Shown: in pieces, positions 17,535-26,589 of the stretch
Layout: each line of letters starts with the position of its first letter
Numbering within the stretch: position 1 is the first letter of the stretch
Assembly (NCBI GenBank): GCA_000934455.1
Contig: KN884033.1
Coordinates: forward strand, 66,505-93,093
Reading direction: 5' to 3'
Source: Apostichopus parvimensis
Lineage: Eukaryota > Echinodermata > Holothuroidea > Aspidochirotida > Stichopodidae
DNA length: 26,589 nt
Program-made: the position numbers and the translations under genes
The notes under the pieces: model-generated
What the model was told of the DNA's origin: nothing
The model's database searches: none
The model's input: only the letters and a program-made list of their open reading frames with translations

Positions 17535-20500
17535 AAGGGATGAATCTTTGTGAGTTTCATTATTTTCCAGAGCTCACATCAGCTTCAAATCAGCAGAATG
17601 TTGGAGGTCAACATATGTAAACAGAAGTCAGTGTGCAGTAGAAGTCATCACCGACTCTGCTGTTGCGAGATGCATTCATAAAAATTTACCAAATTTCAAA
17701 AGTTCATATCTTTGCCATACCAAATGCTATGAGGATGTGGGGGGTTTGACCGGAAGATTTAGAAAATTTCCAGCACTTTTGGTCATCGATGAACTTCAGC
17801 CACCAGACTATCCCTCTAAGTATATTTGTAACATTCAGTATTAATATCTCACATCATTGTTCATTATCAGAGTCAGTCAAATCCTTCAGAAATTAATTAT
17901 TAATATAGTAGCATTTTATAGTAGGCCTAAATGAGCAGAATAACTTCATATTGTTGACACTGAAGTAGGTTTGGAATCTTGTAACCTGAGGCAAGAGTAT
18001 ACGATACTACACCATACCACTAGTACAGTCTGTAAGTTTCACCGTAGTAGTCTTAATAAGCTAATTCCTTTTTTATGATCATATTTATTTTCCCTACACT
18101 TTTTTCCCAGAGGGAAGTTCCTTTAACAATATACATTCTGCAATAAAGTTGTTGTTTTGAAAACACGTCCAGGGATGTTACCACTGAGAGAACTCCCATC
18201 AAACAAGCCTATCTTTTCTAATGATGGAATTCCAGAGGAATGTGACGGGGCAAAAGAACAATATAACTCAAACTTCATAGCCTAGACATACCCTGCTTTT
18301 TTCAAGTTCTGATTGTCATTCTAAAGACAGAAATTGAGCAAAGCAACTGCTTTCATGAATTATGAATTAAGGCATGATTTTTACTGATTTTTCTTTTGAC
18401 TTCACTTTCTGTTCCCTTCAAAATCCATAAGTAGCCACAGATGGGTACCAAATCCTACACTAAAGAACAAACAGATATTAAAACCTTTGTGAAGGACAAA
18501 TAGTGTTTCATTTCTTTACTTTGAACATGAAAGCCCTAAATATCATGGAACAGCATCGTTTTGTATTTTATCATTTCATCGGAATTATACGATTCAAATA
18601 TTTCACTGAAGATATATCAAGCTTTGTACAACACAGATGATAGTGTAAAACATGAACACGGTTAATTATGCTAAATAATTGAAACTTAAAAAGTAAGCTC
18701 AGGCTAGATGTCATGGCACGACATTAACTTTCAAAAAGCCATTAAAATTGTATTTCTTTCTCAGCCTTTATCACCAAAGAAAGCTTAAGTATGATAAAAG
18801 TTGTTATTGCCATTTGCTAACTATCCCACAAAAAGACAAACAAATTGTGTCACTGGTAAATGGAATGAAGCCTAAATAAATAATACCAGATGTGGATATG
18901 ACTAATTATCAGCAAATAACAGGTCATGTGACTGAAAGTGACATATATGAAAGTATCTACCTATGAGGTCACTAAAGAAACATTTAATAAATAAACTAGT
19001 GTAATTAAGGAATTGAAAGCAGAAGCTGCTGGAGACTGGAGTTTGTCATCATTCCACAATAGCTACAACACTGATCATACATAGAATCAAACAGACCAAT
19101 CGAAACAGAGAGACCTGTATAGCTAAAGCTATGACCGGACACTACTATAAAAATTGTGGATGTCGCAATGGAGTTCCCTTGTGACACAAATAGATTGTTA
19201 CATTGTTGATGCATGGTGAGGAGAGGGTGGCCGGCCAGAGGGAGGAAGGGAACGAGCATGTAACCAATGCATCTAAATTATTAAGAAAATATGTCTTAAC
19301 ATATAAAGATTAAAATATTCATCAGAAGTGGGTATCTATTTTTTTAAAGCAACATCAGTTGTGTACCTTTTGATCATTGCGCAGTTTTGGCAGTTTATAT
19401 AGCTAGATCTATCAGAACTGTGTACCACATTAGACAGTTAGACAGATATGAAGAGGTATAGGTAAACCAAAACAACAGTTTGTTTCTTTACATTTCTTTT
19501 TATTCACTGAAGGGGTTTGTTCCATTGGAGCTTGTATTAACCTTTTCACGAGCCCTAAGTTTAATAGTTTATTTGCAAAAGGCAAAAAAGGGCAATTGTA
19601 CTATTCTTAGAAAAAATTGTACGTAGGCAGATAAATGCTGGAGTCATGGTTATAGTTAACCACTATAGGAAGCAATGTTGCATTCACAATGTCCGCCTGT
19701 TTGGCAGTCACTTATGGATTTACAGTACAGTGCACCATTGTGAATTAATTAAGCATACCATCTTCACATCCTATTAATCAGACAGAACCAAAAATATCTT
19801 CAATGCATTCATGAAATTATCCTTGTTGTCGCCAAATACGTTGCAAACTGTCATATCCTGCCTCTCCAGTGCGTCTGACAACAAGAGTATAAATATTTCA
19901 ATCAGGATGATGCATGAAACACATGCAAACTACTAAGGCCACACTGACATGTTTAAAAATAACATATAAAGATATGACAGTCATACGTACCATACCCAAT
20001 CTTTATTGCACTGTACAAATAACATAGGCAGGTGAGTGAGGCGAGGGGATATTATAGGCTACTGTTAGAGCATGTTTAAGCATCATGAATACAGTCCAAG
20101 AAATGGCAGAGATAAAAGTCACAATTAATAATCCTCATCTCCTTGACATGGGCTTTATGAAATATCTCACAAAAGTTGAGAAAATAATACAATTCAAATC
20201 CTATGATAGTAGAATTTTGTAAGTTGAAAGAAAAATTGCACAATACTATCAAATTAAATTCATATTTATTTCTTCATGTGTACATTATGAAACTTGTGGT
20301 CATTTTCTGCTAGGGGCTTTTGTTAATTTTTGTTTTTTTAGGTTATTAATGTTTGATGAACACTCGAGAAATTAACCTATGTTGTTGTCTATCAGAGCTA
20401 TATAGTCTCACTGTCCATTAATCAAATAGAAAACAGTGTAAGTTGAGTGTGGATGAGGGTTTTGGTGGTAGGGGGTGGAGTGGTAGGGGGAGGGCCTGAG

Positions 20501-21983
20501 AGTGTGTGCATAGAATGCACTTTTCTGCCTTGATTTAATCTGAAATGCTCTAAATGAACCCGAATTGATCAAGTTGATGAAAGATATATAGTCAGTGTCC
20601 TTTCAAGTGTATTCTGTGAGCTAGGAGTGAGACTCACGTTAAGGTTGTCATGTAAAGACTTTACCATAATAAGATGCTCCTATATGTATCACTCTGATCA
20701 CATTTTCATTTTAATACTTTGCTCCAAACTAACTTAATCCTTTTCCACAATTATGTACTTTACCTATTTGTATATTAAACTCTTCTTTGAAACTTTGCAC
20801 AATTCATATGTATACGAAGTACCTCACACAGCTGTACAGCTATACCAGTGCCACAATCTCTATCAAGTGTAAACCTAATGAATTACTCTGATCAATTCAC
20901 ATAAATGCTACCATAGTTACAATATTTGTAGCTAAACTGAACCTTAATCCAGGCCTGCTATACAAATCCTGTCTTGTTTATATACACTAACTACAAATCA
21001 TATCCATTTCCTCGTTATTAGCAATCCTGGCTGGTTGTATGGAGTTTACCTGAGCTCTCAAACTCAGATTATTAAATCAAATGAAGACAATACTTGGCTA
21101 TACAATACTACTATACAGCTTTTAACTCATACAGCTTTTGCATGTAGAAGAGCACTTAATTTACACAGTTTTAAAGTATTTTCTCCAAATATGCTAGAAA
21201 GTCAAATACTGATCACTGATGCTGGTCTTCTTCTCAGACATTTATTTGTCTTATTGAACCTATCTATATATCTGGAAGGGTAATTTGGAGAGCCAGAACT
21301 TTCAGGAAAGTAAACTTTTCCCAATTTTCAGCTTGTCTTATTAGCTTGTGGGCAATACTAATGAGCTTTAAATGCATCTCATAGTTCCACAGTGCACTCT
21401 GCATTTACAATTTGATTTGGAACTTTTGAGTTGGTTCAGAAACCTGATAAAACAATCCCTGAAAAGTCCTATTTGACCCAAGAAGACAAGTCAATGTGTT
21501 TATTATCTCTGGACTATTATTGAAATATTAGTCACATATTTCATCAAACAAGGGTTTAGCCCTTTTTTTCATTCAAGGTTGTAAGGATACTGTATACGAT
21601 TGCTTTGTAGTTGTATTTATAAATAGATAAGGAAGTGCACCTATAGCAAGTTTGCAGCGGTAAACATAAAGTGCTATCACCCTGCCAGAGGGTGCACAGT
21701 GAACAGGAAAAACATCAGAACAATGACAAAATGATGGGTTATTCTGCTTTCCAGAATAAAGTTATTTTAAAATCATTGTATGCACTGCAAAGAAACCTGG
21801 GATACAACTTTACGGTTATTGGCTGAAGTCCAAGAGTGTTTTATCAAAATGATTATTTGCATATTTCGTCCCATTGTGATTGATTCTGTATCGATTGTAA
21901 GAACTTTTCTAATCTTGCTTGCAGAATACAATATACTCAATGAGAAGATGTCCAACTCTATGCAAAACAATCCTTACATGGCA
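17535..21983. other. long intergenic stretch, no gene seen
   Basis: About 4.4 kb of AT-rich sequence with no exon that I can support. The open frames on either strand (for example 19005-19259 minus, 21035-21283 plus) lack splice borders, domains or plausible composition. One G-rich tract (20470-20493) is listed separately. Confidence 0.45.
20470..20493 (+). repeat. G-rich tract
   Basis: GGGGGTGGAGTGGTAGGGGG then AGGG. It is a weak G-quadruplex candidate with long loops. Confidence 0.5.
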
Positions 21984-23001
21984 TCTTTCAACATAGGCAT
22001 ACGAGGCGGGGGGCAGGGGGGGCAGACTGCCCCCCCAAATTTCCAGAGGACAAGAAATTCGGGCAAAAGTCCTGAATAATTCGGGCAGCCTAAGAGGAGA
22101 AAAAAATATATATATAAATATGTAGTAGCTTGCCCGAATCTTTTTCATATTTTTGCCCGAAAATTCCGTGGAGAGCGTTCTGTGTTATTTGTTTTGTAAC
22201 ATTAATATTAATATAGGCCTAATGATTTTCTTTATTTAGCATCATGATGCCCGAATATTTCCGTGTAACACCACCGTAAGCGCAGCTCATCTGGGCTACC
22301 ACGCTTTTTGCACTATCGCCCAAAATTATTAACAGGGAACGCCGCTCACAATCGTGGTGACAAGCATGCATGGAGATTAGCAGTCTCTGAAGTGAAAAAA
22401 CCGCAGTAAAATTTTTTTTCTAACTAGTCAACTGTATACCTGGACATCCCAGACATGAGTGTAGGCCCCTATATAAGAAACATTTTCTTTTTCATGGATT
22501 ATGGGGGGGGGGGGGGTGCCTACAAGCCTAAAAGTACAAGGTTTATCATATTTTTGTTATTTTTATACTTTTTTGTGAGACAAATTGCAGTCTCACACGA
22601 CACAGCGACATTTTCCCGCCTACGAAGTCGTTCAGGGGGTAGCTGAGTACTGTGTTAAAATAATAAATACCGTAACTAAATAGGAGTTAAAAAATATACT
22701 GTCCTAGTTTTCCCCGTCAAAGTGATGTTACCATTTTTCTTCTTCTAATTTACCAAAATTTTGGGGAAGTGTAAATTTCTAAACGTGAGATTATAAAATA
22801 AAGAATGTTTAAATGCAACTTGCAAGGCCTCAGAAGTGCCATTTCCGGCAATCTGAGAGGCATATTTTGCCAAAAAGAATTCTTGTACGCTACGCGCCAA
22901 CCGATGGTGGCGCTCCGCTTAGATAGTGTCACGGGAAATTTCGGGCACAAAAGTTTCTGCCCCCCCAAACCGAAATGGTCCCGTACGCCTATGTCTTTCA
23001 A
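21984..23001. mobile_element. non-autonomous hAT-type DNA transposon, complete with TSD
   Basis: The element is 21992-22993 (1,002 bp). It is bounded by identical 8-bp direct repeats TCTTTCAA (21984-21991 and 22994-23001), a target-site duplication. The ends are inverted repeats: left CATAGGCATACGAG, right (reverse complement) CATAGGCGTACGGG, 12 of 14 identical, each followed within about 25 bases by GGGGGGGCAG. Eight-base duplications and termini beginning CA are hallmarks of the hAT superfamily. The interior has no transposase frame, so it would depend on a transposase made elsewhere. Six exact copies of TTCGGGCA/TGCCCGAA lie subterminally. Internal features include a 14-base G run (22503-22516) and an 8-bp hairpin (22574-22597). 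The interior is richer in CpG than its flanks, consistent with a fairly young insertion. Superfamily assignment rests on TSD length and ends only. Confidence 0.85.
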
Positions 23002-24833
23002 GTAGAAGGGCCATCATTTGCTGGCACATGTAGCCACAGGGGACACAGTACCCCCCCCCCCTCCCATACATATTTTGTTTAAATTTCTAGCTCAATATAA
23101 AAAAAAAAAGTAAGGTTGTATACAAGGATAAAAGTCCTATCCCATTAAACCAAAAAAACACCAAAGTTACCATCCAGTTTTATCAGTTTTATGGCCTAGG
23201 CCTTCAATACCCAAATTGTTTTATTTAAAAAATAAATTTCCCTTCTGGCACTTACAATTTGACAATTTGTGATAAGTCTGGTTATTACAGAGAATGGACA
23301 GACATAATCAACATTCAATTTGTGCTGACAAAATAATTTCTCATTTCAATAATTAAAATCATTATAAATAGGAAATATTTATTAAAAGGAATGCAAAGAC
23401 CTATCAAACACTTCCTTTATATAATCTTAGCTTTAATATCCAAATTAGGGGAGCTTACGAATAGGGGAGCAATGGTGCTAGATACACACTTGGAATATGG
23501 AGTGTGAAATCAGAAAAGAAAGTTTTGAACAAGCAAGTTAGTTTTCATTTCACAGAAAATTATCTTTTTGATCTTTATGTACCATTTTTTTATATTTCAA
23601 TTGAATTTAGAAAATGACTGTTTTAATAAAAAAACAGAAAATTGGAATTTACAAATGTAGGGAAAAATTTAAGCCCCCTTATATAAGCAAACATTTAAGG
23701 GGAGGTGGTCCCCTCTCCCTGGACCCCTCCCCAGAAAGCTGATCCTCCTGCAAATTGATTACTCTGGCTAGGGCATGATCATTTGATGGGCAAAACTTCC
23801 AACATATTGTTGCCATGTTTTTGAAACAAAGAAATAAAACAAAAGATCAATATATACTTCATTTCCATAAGTCCAATAAACTTGCAATTGCTACAAGGTG
23901 GTCTCTAGTTACCGATGGGCCTACATTAGAATACAGTTTGTAGGTACAAGGTTGACAGGGAATATATGTGATCAGACTTCTCCTTAAATATTAGGCTTAT
24001 TTTATAGACAAGCTAGGAGATATGTCCTGAGTGTTTCCTTTCATTTGTTCCTTGTCACACTGTTTATTATTTTGTTTAGTTCCACTATTATTATTATTAT
24101 TATTGAAGTAAAACAGCTTAGTTCAGACACCTGTGGAGCTGTAAGTGTAAGGTAAGTTTCATAAAGCTATATTTGATATAAGATCGGTACCATCAAAGTC
24201 ACAACACCTGACTCATCAAAACTTAAGAACCACGGTGAAAGGAAGCAATGTGTCAAAGCTGAGCAAAGCATATTTATCGCAAATATATTGTGCAATTATA
24301 ACACAAACATCAGTGGGGCGTACTCCTGAATCAATACCTTGGACAAAAGAAGGGTGTTACTCAATCAAAACTGGTTCAATTTGATTTTATTAAAGAGGAA
24401 AAGGAGAGGGCAGGGGGTAGTTCACATCTTTGAAAAAAATACAGGTCTGTATAAACATTGTTTAATTTAACAAGAATCGGCTGAAGAATTGTTGCACTCT
24501 GTGTCGTATTACACAAACCTCCACAGCAGAACTGCAGGAGATTCAACCACCTTTTTTTGTCTTCATATTTTATATTTGTACATAACTCTATGGCATAACT
24601 ATATAAACTTAAGGCTTCAAACTTCATTATACAGCTTGAGTGGTCAACTTAAATTGTCAATCATGTATTACCTGTCATCTGTAGATTAACTCACCCATTG
24701 AAAGTGAGTAAAAATGTACCAAACACTGTTGATTACAACATCACTTACATATTATATTCTTAATTTGTACCATACATAGCAGCAGACTACAAAGCTTCAG
24801 AGGAATTTGCCTTTCACCAACAATGTTTACCCT
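23002..24833. other. intergenic, no gene seen
   Basis: It contains an 11-base C run (23051-23061), a C/G-rich patch at about 23674-23745 with CCCCTTA...TAAGGGG inverted arms, and a small microsatellite at 24086. A minus-strand frame at 24376-24627 has a weak acceptor-like CTCCTGCAG but no recognisable family. Confidence 0.45.
24086..24104. repeat. (TAT)n microsatellite
   Basis: Six TAT/ATT units without interruption. Confidence 0.8.
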
Positions 24834-24869
24834 GTACTATAGGGGCCCTGAGGCAGGCCCCTATAGTAC
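24834..24869. repeat. perfect 14-bp inverted repeat, 8-base loop
   Basis: GTACTATAGGGGCC (24834-24847), loop CTGAGGCA, then GGCCCCTATAGTAC (24856-24869), with every base paired. The following CGCCCCTG reads CAGGGGCG on the minus strand, a start often seen in hAT ends. No matching outer end or target duplication was found, so it may be a remnant of a transposon terminus. Confidence 0.8.
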
Positions 24870-25686
24870 GCCCCTGGACACCACACCAAGTTTGCTTTGC
24901 ACTCCGACTGGTGCCTGATTGCATAGACTCAGCATATAAAGGCCCTCAAATTTGGGTCTCCACATTCTGGGTTTCACCTCAGTAGTAAATGTCTGAGAAC
25001 ATTCCTCTTTGAAAGGTTTAGATGGGAAAGGTAGTCAGTATAGGCCCCAAATTATAGCATGTATAATTGCTAGAATTTTTTCCTGGAGGTCTTTACTCTC
25101 CAAAGTGTTCACAAACATTTTTAAGGAACACACAAGAGGACTGAATGTCTCAGTAAGAAAAATTTCCTGGAAGGTTGTAATAAAAACAGTTTAAGAATTT
25201 TGACCAAAGGTGACCATATTTGAATATCTAGCATATTTAAGGCCAATACAACATACCTTTCAACACATTTTGCTATTTTTGCCACAGGATATAAATGTAA
25301 TTCCATGGTTCATAACAGGTAAACAGTCTTCTTGTAAGGGGGTGCAGAAAGAAAGTCGTTGACAAATTGACTCCCCATTGTAATCTACAGAACAGTTCAG
25401 AAAGTACATCTTTCATTACTGACAGACAGTTGTGTGCTGACATATCACTGGTTTGTCTTGTTATGGATGATAATAATAGTGAAGAGAGATAACTGCTGGT
25501 GGCTGCATATACAGTCATTTGATATGTGATTGTCTCCACTAGACTGACACATACATCAATACACCCCAAGAGGTAAGGATTATGAAATGAAAATATCTGC
25601 ATAAATACAGATCTGTTACCACCAAAGAAGTACAGAAATAGGTAGCAGGTTGGAACCACAAACTGACACTTACTGTCTGTATTTAC
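24870..25686. other. probable intron or intergenic, nothing recognised
   Basis: If the exon at 25687-25797 is real, this lies in its downstream intron on the minus strand. The minus-strand frame continues open to 25273, but the translation beyond the donor has no protein-like features. Confidence 0.4.
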
Positions 25687-25797
25687 CTCAGAAGGGATGG
25701 CACCTGGTGACTTGGAGAGAACTTGTTTGTAACCAATAGCTTTCTTTTTCTTTGTATTCATAATCAAAGGAGACTGGTACACATACCTCTGTCTAGG
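25687..25797 (-). CDS. candidate internal exon, unidentified gene
   Basis: On the minus strand, TTGTTTCATTTCAG makes a good acceptor, followed by 111 bases (37 codons) open in one frame only, then a donor GAG-GTAAAT. The peptide starts PRQRYVYQSPLIM, continues NTKKKKAIGYKQ and ends SKSPGAIPSE. It is basic and polar, with a lysine cluster and SP motifs that suggest a disordered, possibly nuclear or cytoskeletal, segment. I do not recognise the family. Both ends are phase 0, so the exon could be skipped without a frameshift. Upstream exons would lie beyond the window's right edge or in 25798-26589, where I could not identify one. The exon could still be chance. Confidence 0.35.
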
Positions 25798-26589
25798 CTG
25801 AAATGAAACAACAAGAGATCTGAAAACAACATGCCTGGGTGCAAACGTGAATATACCTTATCCTTTGTTATGTCTTTTTTTACGTGAATATGGCATGTGA
25901 ATTATTCTTCTTAGAATTTGGATAATACTGAAACTAAGTGGTGCAATAAAAGATGCCAGAAGCTTAACCTGATTATGAGAATGTATGTCAACAACACATT
26001 AATGATTTAATACTGTGATAGAGGATGCTACCAGACAGCTTCGCATGCAGATAGAGGAAGGAAGGAAGAGTTTACATACAGGATTCACAGGTGGGTTATA
26101 TTGACATGATCATGATATATAGACAGAATGGGACACTAGCCAAAGTTTCCCTTTGCTATAGGAAGTCATTGAGTTTAGACTATGCAGCCTGTAGAAACAA
26201 AACAATCTAAAGGCGGCACAACTTATAAAAAATTAGGAAATATCACAGCTACTGAATTTAAAATTTGGTCAGAGGGAGGGTAGGTTGTAGATATTTTTCC
26301 CTTCTATCAATTTCTCTATGTTTCTTCTATATCACAATGAACTGATACCAAATGAAATGCCTATTGGCATAGACCTGCACATGTATCAGTGGCCTACATA
26401 TTATTTATGTTACAAGGTACATGTTGAGACACATACTGTCATGTCAATGAAGGGCTTCAGGAGGTAAAGAGTTCATCCCACCCAGCGCCAAGTTCTCACC
26501 ACCACCACCACTAAAAAGTTCAATTCTTATTACCACCATACTCTTCATACTCCTACAAACTCTGCACTATTCCCCACTACCATATATAT
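25798..26589. other. intergenic or intronic, nothing recognised
   Basis: A short ACC repeat lies near 26494-26510. No exon could be supported on either strand. The sequence stops within AT-rich DNA. Confidence 0.45.

Noticed and set aside
21780-22079. 99-codon frame overlapping the transposon's left end
   Set aside because: It crosses the target-site duplication and the G/C palindrome, so it cannot be an ancestral gene. No transposase similarity is visible.
24376-24627. Possible terminal exon on the minus strand after CTCCTGCAG
   Set aside because: The pyrimidine tract is poor and the peptide (CGGLCNTTQS and onward) is not recognisable, so the evidence is too thin.
25273-25686. Continuation of the 169-codon minus-strand frame past the candidate exon
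   Set aside because: A good donor (GAG-GTAAAT) interrupts it, and the translation beyond has no protein-like pattern, so only 25687-25797 is kept as a candidate exon.
1-26589. CRISPR arrays, bacterial operons, prophage or an integrated virus
   Set aside because: There are no regularly spaced repeats and no long intronless gene strings. Splice sites and repeats are those of an animal genome, and no viral protein pattern was seen.

Overview
This is an animal nuclear genome window. It is AT-rich and dominated by non-coding DNA. Genes are split by introns with GTAAGT donors and pyrimidine-rich AG acceptors. Microsatellites, long G/C homopolymers, SINE-like fragments and DNA-transposon remains are common, and there are no bacterial operons, ribosome binding sites or CRISPR arrays. 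The one clear gene encodes a secreted TIMP-family protein whose size and extra C-terminal region recall tensilin, the collagen-stiffening TIMP relative of sea cucumbers. From this I infer an echinoderm, most likely a holothurian. That is inference, because no rRNA or mitochondrial marker is present.

Layout. 1-7960 is intergenic: an ACC-rich low-complexity tract (2276-2361), an old interspersed repeat with nuclear-receptor-like half-sites (2960-3250), two degenerate tRNA-derived SINE heads on opposite strands (3325-3395 minus, 5020-5080 plus), a perfect 38-bp tandem duplication (4684-4759), a CCAAT/TATA cluster resembling a core promoter (4951-5311), a SINE-like fragment (5985-6065) and an old ~146-bp duplication (7262-7508). 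8426-11287 is the four-exon TIMP/tensilin-like gene on the plus strand, encoding 291 residues, with a candidate proximal promoter containing a perfect AP-1 site just upstream.

11288-21983 has no gene I can support. It holds a 62-bp tandem duplication (15783-15910), a cluster of four short hairpins (15971-16074), a 28-bp GC-rich duplication (17479-17534) and several G-rich tracts. 21984-23001 is a complete 1,002-bp non-autonomous DNA transposon with an exact 8-bp target-site duplication and terminal inverted repeats starting CATAGGC, assigned to the hAT type. 24834-24869 is a perfect 14-bp inverted repeat. Near the right edge (25687-25797, minus strand) is one candidate internal exon of an unidentified neighbouring gene.

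With only one firm gene there is no gene network to describe. The points most worth following are the altered cysteine framework of the TIMP-like protein, the intact hAT-type element, the hairpin cluster, and the possibility that a distal promoter at 5.3 kb drives the TIMP-like gene through a non-coding first exon.
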